Notes under the pieces: generated by a model | The model's database searches: none | Told to the model about the DNA's origin: nothing | What the model saw: only the letters and a program-made list of their open reading frames with translations | Translations under genes and position numbers: made by a program | From: Symsagittifera roscoffensis | Taxonomy: Eukaryota; Xenacoelomorpha; Acoela; Convolutidae | DNA: 64,000 nt | Reading direction: 5' to 3' | Assembly (NCBI RefSeq): GCF_963678635.1 | Contig: NC_087065.1 | Coordinates: forward strand, 46,628,381-46,692,380 | In this document: in pieces, positions 21,360 through 32,640 of the stretch | How positions within the stretch are numbered: position 1 is the first letter of the stretch | How the letters are laid out: each line of letters begins with the position of its first letter

Positions 21360-22189
21360 GAGCCAGTGACACAAAGTTACCAGTGAGGAGCTCTAAAGTC
21401 CCAGACAGGAAGGTACGAGAGATGCCGACGAAGAAAGTGTCCCGAGTGATTGACGTGCAGAAGAACAACCAATTGAAGTATAACTTCACAGGAGTTCCGG
21501 ACACAGATCCGCGAGCCTGCTTCAATCGATCGACTTCGAGCCCAGCAGTAAACCAACAGAAACCGCCACTTGGGACATCATATCTGATACTGGTTGACAG
21601 CTTGGTGAGAGTACTCCAGAACTTGAGGACCTCCTGGATCACCACAGTGATGGCCTTTGGAGGTGCAACGATAGCCCAGCTATTTCGGATGGTGGAGCTG
21701 ATGAACCCAGGGAGGATCCCTAACATAATGATCCTAATAGGGACGAACAACGTATCTAGAAGCTCAGATGAGGAAGATGCACAATGGGGGTCGATGATGG
21801 TGTGCCTATTCACTACTCTCTGGCAGAAGTTCAAGTGCGCGGTACTGACCGTCTGCACCGTACCCATGAGCACAAAAACGTTGTTATTGACAGGAAGGAG
21901 GCATAATGAAGGAGTCATCAGGGGGAACAATATACTGAGGAATCTGGCGAGTCGGAATGCAGGACGGATGATCCTCATGGACATTGAACACGAGCTGAGA
22001 GCTATGGATCATGCCAGACTAACCACCGATGGGATCCACTTTGATAGCATCGAAGGACAAGCCTGGTTGAGCCGAGTCTTCCAGGAGCGACTGGATGAAA
22101 TAGATTTCGAGATCTCTGACACGGGAGTACTAAAGAAGGAAGAAACCAGAGCGCGCCGGCAATTTCAACCTTTGGGATCCCTAACCTAG
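21347..22189 (+). CDS. 3' block gene B: SGNH/GDSL-hydrolase-like protein
   Basis: A 280-codon open frame from ATG 21347. SGNH hydrolases are esterases or lipases with a Ser-Asp-His triad and four conserved blocks. Block I reads YLILVDSLVRVL, with the catalytic Ser at residue 85 but Val in place of the Gly of GDS. Block II is FGGATIAQL (Gly 105-106). Block III is ILIGTNNVS (GTNN, residues 132-135, in the GxND position). Block V is TTDGIHF (Asp 228, His 231). Their order and spacing are right for the family. About 75 N-terminal residues are basic and disordered. No signal peptide is seen. An SGNH domain downstream of integrase is not usual for a gypsy element; the substrate is unknown. Confidence 0.65.
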   Translation: MARMRASDTKLPVRSSKVPDRKVREMPTKKVSRVIDVQKNNQLKYNFTGVPDTDPRACFNRSTSSPAVNQQKPPLGTSYLILVDSLVRVLQNLRTSWITTVMAFGGATIAQLFRMVELMNPGRIPNIMILIGTNNVSRSSDEEDAQWGSMMVCLFTTLWQKFKCAVLTVCTVPMSTKTLLLTGRRHNEGVIRGNNILRNLASRNAGRMILMDIEHELRAMDHARLTTDGIHFDSIEGQAWLSRVFQERLDEIDFEISDTGVLKKEETRARRQFQPLGSLT

Positions 22190-22522
22190 AAACACGTCTG
22201 GGAACCGTCCCAGCCGTGACCTACAGGCCGCAAAGCTCTAGCGATCCAGGCCAAAGGACAGATGTACAAGATCGATTGGGGAAAGCGCCAATAAGAAGAA
22301 CCATCCATCCAAGACGAAGATTAGGACCTGTCAATCCGACCGCGGAGACGACCAGCACCTTGAGATCAGAGACAAGATCAGAGACAATGAGTACCAGCCG
22401 AGAGGAGCGGCGTCCAGACAGGGGCTCTTGGATGTGGTCGAGGCCCATAACTTCTCCCTGGCATATATACAAACAGGACCTGATGAAACTGAACCTTCAG
22501 ACGGAGATTTGCAGCAGATGAC
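22190..22522 (+). pseudogene. 3' block: degenerate link between genes B and C
   Basis: Two overlapping frames compete here, 22216-22521 (Arg/Thr/Ser-rich) and another phase open from about 22242 to 22523 (containing LLDVVEAHNFSLAYIQTG). The second looks more protein-like and meets gene C through a frameshift near 22520. Neither is recognised. Confidence 0.3.
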
Positions 22523-23499
22523 ATGAGGATGTTGAACGGAGCGAGATTATCCGTCAACAGACTCTATTCAGTAACAGGCGTGGACTGGTTGATAGCAGCT
22601 GGCCTAAACTTCAGCTCCACGACCGCCTTGAGATTTGCCGACTTAGAGGGACTGCCCTTAAACAACACAATGGGTCCAGTAAATTCAAGACCTTTGCAAG
22701 ATCTGAACAATGGAGGAAGTCGAGAAGAAAGACCCGGAAGATTCTTGACAACGAGGGCACCAATAGGACAACACGTAAAAATATTCAGGCAGATAAAAGC
22801 AACCCCAGGTCACGTAAGAGAAAGAGCGTACCCGAAACAAGTGAATCAAGAAGGTGATGCACAGAGATACGGTGGATTGAAGGCGATTAAGAAAGACGAG
22901 ACAATCTTTGCGGCGTATGACAGAGCTGAAATGAGGAAGGCAAAGATTATGATAGTCGCGAACTCAGACTTCGTGTATACCTCCAAGTCTCTGTTTTGGC
23001 CTCATGTCATAATGTTGGCAGCGGTCGACCTGCATCTAATACAGTCGGTGTCAATGGCAATCGGGGTACAACGACAGACGGAAATGAACCCAATCACAAT
23101 CGTATTTGCTGGCATGAACGACCATCTACACAGTAGGGGTTTCGTGAGCAGACTCAGAGAACCTACGACAGCCAAAGACGCTGTATGATCAGCTATAAAA
23201 GATATCCTCGAATCAATGGGTGAAGTAGTGGACACCATGAAAGAAGGTGCCTTCACTAAGATAACACCGAGAGCCGTGTTTGCACTGTCTCCGGGATATG
23301 CACACCTCCCGGATAGACTGAAGTTTGTATACGCGATGGTGGCATTGCTCTCGTAAGGGAAATATGATGTGATCATATCTGCCCCAAATCGTTGAATAAA
23401 GATGGAGAACCTTAGACCACTTAGGGCGGAATTACCTGCAGTGTGGTCTGACATCTCGAATTCGATGCGAGGACTCAAGAACCACTCACTCACATGTTA
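22523..23499 (+). pseudogene. 3' block gene C: second SGNH-like domain (partial motifs)
   Basis: Open from ATG 22523 to TGA 23186, and in the same frame through further stops to about 23499. Residues 140-165 form a hydrophobic strand (AKIMIVANSDFVYT). Residues 192-203 read TIVFAGMNDHLH, a G-x-N-D block like block III of SGNH hydrolases. The surrounding strand-helix pattern (WPHVIMLAAVDLHLI) is compatible. I cannot place a clear catalytic Ser or His, so this is a weaker call than gene B. Coding appears to continue through frameshifts near 23490 and 23520 into gene D. Confidence 0.45.
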
Positions 23500-24686
23500 G
23501 TGTTAGACGAGGTACTGGGTTGAAACTGTCCAACTTCAGCTGACAATTCAAACTTAAACCAGGAATTGACGATGACTATCGAGTGATTGTAGCGATGTCA
23601 AACAATTTATGGTTCCGAGGAATGTAAGTAAAGGAGCAAGAAGAGAGAAGAAAGAATTCCAAGGAGACGAGAGCTCACTTGGAAGCGATGGTTTTCAGAA
23701 CGCAACCAGAGACTAACAAGTGGCTGCACTTGGCCCCTCGAATAGCCGCATTGGGCGCGGAGGCTTTCGAGCGAGGTCCAGTGATGATCAGGAAAAAACA
23801 TGCCTACCTAGTGAACGAGGTAAACCTGGCCGAAAATGCTGAAGAGAAGTCAGCCGAGTTCGAAAACAGAGTGTGCCAAGTTACCCTGGAAGTTTTCTGG
23901 ACAACTAATGAAAAGGGAGAAGAAGGTTTTGACCGGACTGACTGCATGCTAGAAGGGTTAGGAGCCGCATGGACCGCGTCCTTCTTGGCGAAAATTTACC
24001 CATCCTTTTTTCGATATCTGATAAAATAATTCCTCCAAGCAGTCGTAGAAGTATTGATCGTTGAATTACTAGCCCTGTTCGTGACGTTTGGAGCAGAGAA
24101 CTTCTTGAGAGGACCAGCGATACTGCTCACCGAAGGAGTGCAGAATTTGCGACTAGATGGACTTCTAACGTTGATTGCGATAACACATGGAAACTTGGGA
24201 GTATTGATGAATTTGGCACGCTATCCGGAGCAGATTAGGGAGAACGCGAGGAAATTCGACGTGAAGCGATCCACAGATTCCTGGAATAAGATAAGAGATT
24301 TGCGACATACTCTCATCCAGTACCACGTGCAGCAGACTCGCTTTCGAACAAGAGAGGATGAAACAATTCAGAGGGAGAAATACGTGCGACGTCATGTTGG
24401 GTGCATACCCATGCTAACTGGCCCGAGCTTAGCTATGAGGACCGATCCCTTAGCATTGATCAGAGGAGCCACGGATGATGATCACTTCCGAGACAGGATG
24501 GGGGAAGTGGACAGAGGGCGCATTGAGGTATTCCCGAAGCTCTGGAATCTAAGACCCTACGACAAAACAAACGGCGAAGTCACAAGAATTCCTCGACTAA
24601 CCGCAGCGTACCATGAATTGAGAGAAGAAACGAAGGGCTGGGGTGACTACAAGAAACTGCCAGAAGAGATCCCGAATTCCCTTTGA
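23500..24686 (+). pseudogene. 3' block gene D: unrecognised protein
   Basis: One frame is readable from about 23544 with TAA codons near 23625 and at 24027, otherwise open from 23679 to 24686. It contains AALGAEAFERGPVMI, then a hydrophobic helix around 24030-24110 (VVEVLIVELLALFVTFG) that could be a buried or membrane segment, then basic helical sequence (REKYVRRHVGCIP). The protein family is unknown. It is collinear with genes C and E, so all three may be parts of one polyprotein. Confidence 0.45.
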
Positions 24687-26050
24687 TTAGAAGGATGTTG
24701 CTTGGAGCAGACTCCGTAGTACAAACCCCTAGGTTGAGAGCCTTTGAGACCAATGAGAGGAGGGTAGCGACGTTCTCTGAGATGATGGACCCATGTTTTG
24801 TGGACAGAAACGCCGCAGTGCTGCAGTATACACAGTTTGCTTACACGGATGAAGCAACGAGGAGAAGAATGAACACTACAGCGACTCCGAAGCTTGGGAG
24901 GTTTGACGAGGAATAGGCAAAACTGGATCTAGCGCCCATCATCATGAGAGGCAAGGCTGACTTACCAGAAGCCTCCCTAATCTTAGTGAGTGTAGAACCA
25001 GAGTTAACGGTGGGAGGAACACTACAGACTAGAACCATGCTAGAACCCTTCGGCTATGAAGAAGTCAAGGTAGTTCACGGAGAGGAGGAAGATCAGTCAG
25101 CTGGCAGACTAAGTGTACCAAAATTTCCTGATGGGGCAAGGGATGAAGAGCAAGGGCTCTCAAATTCAGGAAAGAATCCAAGACGAGACGATGGGCAGGG
25201 AGGAAGCCGTCGATCGGAAGAACCTATGCAACAGGATTTCGATCAAGCCGAGAAAGAGGAAGACAAGGTTTCGACAGGAGGGATGTCCAGCCTGGACTTC
25301 AGCTTCATCAGCGACTTTGAAAACGGCACGGACACGTTGGAAGCGACGACGGAGCCGGCAGACGGGGGAACTTCCACGCTGGAACCCCCGTCGGCCTTCA
25401 TGGGAAGGAACCGGAACTTGCCGGAGAGCAGCTCTCCGAGCAATTCTAAAAACACCGAACAGAAACTGTTGATGGAATCACCAAGGAGAAGAAGAATAAA
25501 AGGCACTGCCACAGTACCTTTCTTGGGAACGTTTCCCGAAGAAGAGTGGGAAGTGCATCATAGAGACCATGAAAATAGGACGGGATGCAGAATGGACAGA
25601 GCGGCCTGCATGGAAGAAGTCTGGACAGCAGTTCAGTGCTACGGAACCCAGTCTATTTTCAAAATAGGTTTCAACCGACGACTAATGCAGGAAGTCTTTG
25701 ACAAACTCGACGAGTGTGAAGGGAGATTGAGGGAGTTGCTGATCGACTTGGCCACTGATGAAAGTGAGGCAAACTCACCTATAAAAATGACGCCGCAAGA
25801 AGACAAGGGAGAAGTGGTATATCTGACAAGAATCCGTAAGGGAACGATGCGATCAAAAATGGTGATTGATATGATTAATGAAATGAAATTGAAACTGGGC
25901 AGCAAAATGACATTGAGGAAAGCTGGAAAAACAAAGGTGGATTCCGAAATCTTGATGAAAGCTGTCAACTCAGCCAAAAAAAACGCGTCGAAGAAGCCAT
26001 GGACTTGGGAAAGGGTGATGATCGATTGCCTGGCACAGACAGGATGTTGA
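24683..26050 (+). CDS. 3' block gene E: acidic disordered plus helical protein, unrecognised
   Basis: Open at 24683-24916 and, after a single TAG at 24914, at 24944-26050 in the same frame (368 codons). The middle is acidic and Ser/Gly-rich, likely disordered (EEEDQSAGRLS, NSKNTEQKLLMESPRRRR). The C-terminal 170 residues are ordered-looking helices (RRLMQEVFDKLDECEGRLRE, KMVIDMINEMKLKLGSKM). No cysteine motif or membrane anchor is seen. It does not resemble an envelope protein. Confidence 0.5.
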
Positions 26051-27098
26051 CTGACGTAGCGATGGTGCCACTCATTCTCATGGCAGGAATGAAATCAGCA
26101 AGTTACAAAACCAAGAGGAGTGACCGCACTCTGACTGGAGCGACGTTAGAAATGGAGATACTTAGCCAATGCAGACAGAGTACCCTTAAAGATTTCAACC
26201 GTCTCCCATGAGAGGAATGAGAAGCGTCGTAGGACAGCTAGTCCCAGTGGAATATAACCGACTGACAGTATCGGTAAATGTATCGATTGATGAACCCGCC
26301 GGTGGATACATGGAGGTGTTGGAATACAGAAATTCGGCCAGAGGACACTTAATTGCTCTGGAAGACAAAAGTGCCATGGAAGGTTATTTGGAGACGATGA
26401 AGCAAGGCACCACCCTGAAGAAGAAGGCATACAGGACTCTGGTATTGTCTGAAATGCACGCGGGAACGATCGAGCAGTTGGTGAGCCTTCTATGGAGAGC
26501 AGTAGTGTTACGATACTTCGAAGAAGAAATGAGAACCACGCCGAAGATACACGATCTGATAGCAATACCCTATGTGAGAACAGAGTTATAACTGAGGTTC
26601 GCTTGGTGCATGATTGGACTGACACGCGGGGAATATGATTCGGAAGAAAGAAAAAGATCGAAGTAAGAAAAGGTGTTCCTAATGACGAGTGTGAGAGATC
26701 TGATAACCCAAGAAGGAGCAGCAGTAGCGTGCGCGAAGTGGCGAGACGCTCTCTGTTTCATTCGATTTATGATAAAACAAATTTCAGTGTCAGCATCGAA
26801 CACGTGTGTCAAGATGCTAAGAGAAGGCGATGAACGACCGAAAGCCTTACTCTTGCTAGCACTTTTGGACATCCATCAGAGCAAGCCGATGCGAGTGAAC
26901 ATGAAGGAACCTGTAGAGCTGGAACCGATGAAAAAGATTGACAAAATAAGGAGATTCTCTAACAAGGAGATTAAGCTGTCGAAAGAATCTATGCGACCAC
27001 TGCCAAAATCCAGTGAATACTGTGGACCGATCAGGAAGAAATCATACAGTTACGTATCCGGGATTGCTTCTTTGATTACGAGAAAGCAGTGTTGCTAA
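25999..27098 (+). pseudogene. 3' block gene F: helical protein in fragments, unrecognised
   Basis: Consecutive pieces are open at 25999-26211, 26208-26591 and 26673-27098, shifting phase near 26040 and 26210, with stops at 26589 and 26667. The content includes VSVNVSIDEPAGGYMEVLEY and FLMTSVRDLITQEGAAVACA. It looks like a continuous helical protein that has decayed. No family is recognised. Confidence 0.4.
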
Positions 27099-28126
27099 GA
27101 TTCTGGGCGTCAAGAATTGCAACAATAAGAAGCGCTGCTAATCAGCAGATCAAGCTGGAATTAGTCTTGGAGGAAAAGGTGACTGCACCTTCAGTGCCAA
27201 AATCTGACAACCGAGTGGAGTTTGTATTGGGATTTTCGGACGAGTTGCTAAGAACTAGTTTGATGGTAGTGTGGGAACTGATGAAACCATCATGTTGTCC
27301 GGGTCCTAACGCCGATTCGATGTTGCGTGCGACACAAGAGGTGCAGAGGGAACTGAACTCAGACTGTTACTTGCGTGACCTGAACATCATCTATATTTTG
27401 ATGACGACAGCCTCTAAGAGCAACGAAGAAAACAAGGTAGAGTTGCCTGGCTGGGGACCAGAGGACTGGGTCAAACCTGGTAGATGTCTGGCAGAAGCCT
27501 GTGAACTGGAGAGTCGCATCTGTGGAGATCTGGATTGCGTAAAGACCCTGGAGAAACAACACAAGCAGTTGACGATATTGTTTGGGAACATTGTGATGAA
27601 GGCGAAAACGGAAACGGAATTGATTGCAGATTGCCATGGAGGAACCGAGGTGAATCTAGTGACTGCACTAGGATCCTACAGGAAACGAACAAAAGAACAA
27701 TTGCAGGAATTGATTTGTCTAAAAGATTTAAATCTTTTTGAGACAACGTGCAAAATCTTGAACATTCAGATAGAAGTGAAAAAGATATGGGCCAGAAGAC
27801 GACTGATGCCATGGTTCAGAACCAACATGACTGCATGGTTGTAGTAGTATGCCAAGAAGCATATGTCGAAGCACAGCAGAGTGTACAGTGCGTATCAGCT
27901 GGAAATTGGAGCAGGAGCTTTCAAGCGAGCTTTTCTAACTCATCGGAACGCAGTAACCACCGCAGTGAAGAGAACTTCTAGGACAAGTGAATTTGACGGA
28001 AGGGAAAAAGAAGAGATGTTGAAGGAAGACTTGGAGATAAATGTGACGTTGTGCCTCCTTAACAGCTTCTGCCGAAACATAGAGAAACTAACGTTGATCC
28101 TCTACCTTGTTGTAAGCAAAGAGTAG
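27089..28126 (+). pseudogene. 3' block gene G: C-terminal helical protein, unrecognised
   Basis: 251 codons from 27089 to TAG 27841, then after two adjacent TAGs the same frame continues to 28126. It is rich in helix-forming charged residues with several Cys (AEACELESRICGDLDCVK). It is the last coding piece of the element and ends about 870 bp before the right terminal repeat. Confidence 0.45.
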
Positions 28127-28992
28127 AAGAGTAGAAGTGTTGGAGGACTGCTTCCAACAGCGTCAGATTAGCTACCGACGTGTTGCAAGACACAGAGACT
28201 GAAAGTGCGGAGTCAATGTCGTAGGAGGAGGAGATGGAACATTGACAAATGGCCGAAAAACAAGATGTAAAAAGAAAGAAAGTTAGAAGAATTTAGAAGT
28301 TATAGAACTTCTAAACGACAAACAAAGAAGGAAACAAAGAAGCAACGAAAGAGAAGATGTTAAAACTCAGAAATATTTTGTATATGACAAAAACTCAAAT
28401 GAGAAACAAAGCAACTAAGTTTGCAATTGAGACTGAAGAGAAAACATTAGTTGAGTTTTGAAGACACTTACTACTTATTTAGAGAGGCTTGAGTGGAGAG
28501 TGTTTTAAAATATTCCAGCTTGCATGATTGTTTTTAATCAACTACGACGACTGATCACTTTGTGGTGACATGAAAGGCTTGGGTAATATCTTGAAGAGGG
28601 AGATTATTTCATTGTTCCTTATAACCTTAATTTTAATATTCAGGACCATTAAAAACTAAATTTCCAAAGCGAAGAAGCATAGTAGGATAATTCTAGTTTG
28701 TTGGTTGGCAGGACTGTCCTGCGTCCCGACACTTTTTAAACCTAGGAAAAAAAAGTTTTAAATCGGGACATAGGCGTTCGAAGTCAGAAAAAATGTTTTA
28801 TTTTAAGTTATATCCTCGAGAGTGCAGATTAGTGAAAAAATTTGGAAGGCTATAATAGTGTGGTAGTATTCTGCATTGAGTCGATATGACATGCATAAAA
28901 GTGATTTTATGCGTTTTGTAAATTCTGTTCGATGGCACTGTACCATTTCGATGAAGACTACGAGACTCAATGAGGACATTGATCGGGCTGTC
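28127..28992 (+). other. 3' non-coding region before the right terminal repeat
   Basis: No gene. It contains a purine-rich stretch (28255-28290, AAAAAGAAAGAAAG) that could be a polypurine tract. Two short perfect palindromes lie at 28295-28312 (AGAAGTT-ATAG-AACTTCT) and 28708-28722 (GCAGGAC-T-GTCCTGC). Part of it may be the U3 of the right LTR, whose counterpart would lie outside the window. Confidence 0.4.
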
Positions 28993-29870
28993 CGGGGAGT
29001 ATGTGACATTCGACCAGAATAGTCAAAATGCAATTTCGCATCCGACTTATATTGGAACGTCTAACTGGGAAGATTGATGGTTTTGATGAATTAGTGATGT
29101 TATTTAAACGATCAGACAAATCCTGAAGGGTTGGTTTTGACTGATAAGCTAAGTTTTAAAATTTCGGTTTGTACATGAATGCCACGTAACTTTTCATTAT
29201 TTCGCACACACTGAAACGGCGAATTCACAACAACAGAATTCGTAGAGAACAACAGTAGCCTCAGTGACAACAACGACGAAAGGGTAAAAGATTGAAATTG
29301 AGGTAGCAAAAATGTCAGAAACCACTCCGAGTTGCAACGATTGTGCCGCTACAATAGTTATCGAGCAGTTCAAAAGAACCAGGAAGTGTGTTGGGACGAC
29401 ATGTCCAGCCTTCCGAGAAGAAATAAATGTGTTATTTCTCCGGTTATCAAAATCCAGAAGGGTCTCGGGAGAGAACTGCAACTCGTGATTTTAACAACTT
29501 TAGCTTCCCGGATTGTCTTGAGTTGAATTTAATTAATACCAATATCGTTTTCAGATCATGAAGAGTTGAAGGTGTTGGGGGAAAAAATAACAAAAACAAT
29601 AGTAATATAGTATATAAGTAGTAGCTCTGTTTTTAGGAGTGACCTCGTGGTCTGGGGATACTGAGACCCAGCCATGAGCTCATTATTTTGCATATAATTA
29701 AGTTAATTAGAGCGTTCTGATCGAAGCCGGAAGCAGTAAAGTTTTTTGTCGACCCGATGTTAGAAAGACCACCAAAGAACTGGCTTTGGCAGAGACGGTG
29801 AAAAACATTTAGAGCTGTATTTAGAACCTAGCTTCATTTCCGTCGATATGTACTTCCGGAAGAATGTTAG
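28993..29870 (+). repeat. Right terminal-type direct repeat (candidate 3' LTR)
   Basis: Matches the left repeat from the GACCAGAAT motif to TCGATATGTACTTCCGG in the same order and orientation, with only one copy of the unit that is doubled on the left. Its right end abuts the copia-type remnant. Confidence 0.5.
29312..29488 (+). CDS. Small Cys-containing open frame in the right terminal repeat
   Basis: 58 codons from an ATG in good context (GCAAAAATGTC). It begins MSETTPSCNDCAATIV and includes KCVGTTCPAFREEI, with CX2C and CX4C pairs. The two related copies in the left repeat lack the ATG. It may be a small LTR-encoded protein or chance; no family matches. Confidence 0.2.
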   Translation: MSETTPSCNDCAATIVIEQFKRTRKCVGTTCPAFREEINVLFLRLSKSRRVSGENCNS

Positions 29871-29914
29871 AATAGGGTTAGTATTATCATAGCTAGCATT
29901 CTCAAGTACAAGTT

Positions 29915-30133
29915 TCAGGAACAAAACTGCCTGAGCCTAGGCCGATAGAGCCAGATACTCCTACTCACAAATAGACAATAAGACGGAACGTTAAAAAAAC
30001 AGGAGTTAATAACCACGGCAAATAAAAACTTTCGAGTCTTTCGGACGCCTGCCCAATTGGCATCAAAATACGCAAAAATACTCAGACCATCATCGTGCCG
30101 TGAATAATTATAGGGAAAACTCGTGGGCTCCAA
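29915..30133 (-). pseudogene. Copia RNase H fragment
   Basis: The 72-codon frame contains FAYFDANWAGVRKTRKF, matching the copia RNase H motif G..DADWAG....RKS.SG. Confidence 0.65.
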
Positions 30134-30399
30134 AAAGCGTAGTACTTTTTTTGCACGCTTGAGAGAGTAAGTTTAACGCAAAAGCAATATCCGGCATAGT
30201 TCTTACAGCTAAAGACAATAACGCCCCCACTTAATGCAGAAACAGAAAACAATCAATTAGACTTTTATCTTCAGTCGCAGTTTAAGATGTAATCACGGGT
30301 TCATAAACCGGTTTGAAATTTTGCAAAATCCATTTTTTGATTCGAATTTTGACGTATCTTTTTCGAGAAAGTGTTATACAGTTTTAATTTTGTGACTTA

Positions 30400-30900
30400 A
30401 TAATCCCAAGAACCATTTGAGAATGCCCTTATCCTCATAGCGAACCCGCTCACCAAGATTGGCAAACAGCACTTGTCGTGAAAAACTGTAAACATCAAAA
30501 ACCATCCTGTCATCAACATACACAGCTATGAAACTCAATTTCTAATGCTGATAAAATTTAGGACGAGTCTACAGAACTTCTTAAAATGTCAAGTTCTAAC
30601 AAATATTTTGATAAACAGTGATTCCAAGCTCGACTCGCTTGCTTTAAACCGCAAAGAGAATTATTGAGCTTGCATACAAAACGTTCACCAGACACAAAAC
30701 CACGAAGTTCATCCTCTGAGATAGAATTCAACAAATCTGTTTTAAAATCAGTATCCGAGTTTTTGGACCAGGTTGTGCTGAACTTTTGGACAAAGATAAA
30801 TAATGAGGAAACAACTGTCATGCTTTTTGTAGGTGAAACTTTATCAGTACAATTTTGACTAAAAATTTGAGCAAATTCATTAGCCACATAACGTGCCTTA
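30400..30900 (-). pseudogene. Copia reverse transcriptase fragment
   Basis: The frame 30887-30558 ends with DELRGFVSGERFVCKLNNSL and CGLKQASRAWN, the hallmark P.GF......VCKL.KSLYGLKQ..RAW of copia RT. The active site YVDD is intact in another phase (30520-30509). WFLGLLSHKIK (about 30420) follows at the position of the family's FLG.... motif. Frameshifts separate the pieces. Confidence 0.75.
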
Positions 30901-31433
30901 AATAGTTCAAATGAAACGCGTTATGTCACAAAAAACCAGTTGTTTTTTGTTAATGGTTTTCTAGGAGGTAAAGACAAAAGATCCCACGTTTTATTTTCTA
31001 CAGGACTATCGAAGTCAATTTGCATTGCAACTTGCCTTTTTTCAACATCAGCTGACAACATGGTTTCCTCTTTTTTGAGGGGAAATTACCATTGACACTA
31101 GCAGCCGTTGTAAAATTACTGTTTTCATCAGCAGAAATAATGCCATGCTGGTCTTCGAATAACCCGACCAGTCCTATTAGTTGTAAAAAAAAGTCCAGTC
31201 TCAAAGCAGTAGGATTTTCTTCATCACTTTCAGATTGTTCTCTTAATTTAGATGATGTAGAATGTTGTGGTACAAATTGTATCGAGCTGTCAGGAGTAGA
31301 GGAAGTAGTGTTTTGCGAATTTTCTGCAGTTGCATTGTGAGATGAGTCTCAGTGACATCAGATATCCAAATTCATTGTGAGTTGTCCAAATTTCACAGGT
31401 ATCTAAGTTGGTACTCCAATCTTCATTTGCCGA

Positions 31434-32640
31434 TTATGAGGACTGTATGCCGAAGTTCTCTTTGAGAAGTATCAATAGTTGTGGAAGTTGCTCACCCTGT
31501 CGGTGATAACAGCTGTTGAAGAGTAGGCAAAACTTCATTTGCATCATTTGCGCCTGTGTGGGCATTATTGACCCCACTGATTTTGTCTCAGCCCCCATTG
31601 GGTCATTGTTAGTCCACACTGGGTCATTTCCGAGCAAAGCTATAACAAGCTTTGATCCCTTATCGAGACCTAGGAATTTTTCTTCGTGAAAAGTCACATT
31701 ACGGGAGCAATTAAATTCTTCTTCAGATAATCATAAAAAAGTATATGGAGGACTTAAACCGTCATAACCAGAAAAAATTGTCTTTTTCCCTTTGATTAAT
31801 AATTTACGCTGGTGGGTTTCAAAATTTGTAGAGTGTTTCGTTTACACGTTCTGTAGGGTATTAAATCACCATTAATAGCAGATATAAGTACACGATACCT
31901 TGTTTATACAACAATACCAACTGCCCTAACACAAAAAGTTTCTAGTAGTTTTGACGTAAGCAAAAGTGCCCATGCATTGTCAAAGATCGCTTGCCAAAAA
32001 CGCTAGGCTATACAATTTTGATGGGGGGATTAAGGACTTGTAGACTGCTGTGCAAAACGATTGTTCTTGCGAAAAATTCAAAATGTCTGTGAAATATACT
32101 CCCCGCCAGTATCAGACCTGGGTGTGAGGCGAGTTACGATGCATGCTTGGACCACCGCATAAAAAAACTCTAGTTTTGCAATCGCATCGCTTCTAGAGGC
32201 CGTAAAATATACAGCTGCATATCTTGAAAATCATCAGTAAAAGATGTTGCAGATTTGTTTCCATACAAGGATTCTGTAAAACGTCCCTAAATATCTCTTT
32301 GAATGAGCTCAATTTTTAGCGTTGCCCTTACTTGAGGGTTTTCAGAAAAGTCAGAAGTAGTTATCTCTCATTCTGAATACGTAGTACATTTATCGGTTGC
32401 CATTGAACCTGAAATAGTCATGCCTTTTACTGCTTTACATGCAGTGTTCTTCAAAGCTTCATAATGTACATGTGAGAATCATGCATACCACGTAGGAATG
32501 CCACATTTTCTGCTGTCTTGCACTATGTTTAACCCAAATATGACCATTCTTTTCATAAAACAAGCTTTCTGTTGTCCCACTGGTATATGCGGATTTTCGT
32601 TAAAAATTACTGTATTGCTTGGCTTAACTTTGGGAAAAAC
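31434..32640 (-). pseudogene. Copia integrase fragment
   Basis: Near 32270-32226 the minus strand reads SATSFTDDFQD, like the F.TFTDDFSR motif of copia integrase. Near 31800-31670 it reads GYDGLSPPYTFL and then, in the 31697-31434 frame, a VTFHEEKF segment matching the post-integrase G(Y)...AYR.Y....V..SRDVIFDE motif. Many stops lie between. Confidence 0.55.

Larger units (their letters stand above)
45..29870 (+). mobile_element. Giant degenerate Ty3/gypsy-like LTR retrotransposon with internal tandem duplication and extra 3' gene block
   Basis: All coding remnants between 4807 and 28126 lie on the plus strand in the order gag, protease, RT, RNase H, integrase, acidic tail, then a large extra block. 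Related direct repeats flank this (45-1392 and 28993-29870). About 6 kb (8398-14403) is repeated at 14404-20467, so without the duplication the element would be about 23-24 kb, far above the usual 5-10 kb of the group. Every core enzyme carries stops, frameshifts or lost catalytic residues, so it is dead. Exact termini, target site duplication and primer binding site were not found; the left repeat may begin outside the window. That it is one element and not a composite is inferred from gene order and flanking repeats. Confidence 0.6.

Noticed and set aside
20367-28126. Retroviral-type envelope gene
   Set aside because: No signal peptide, furin-like site, fusion peptide or C-terminal anchor is seen; one hydrophobic helix near 24060 is not enough.
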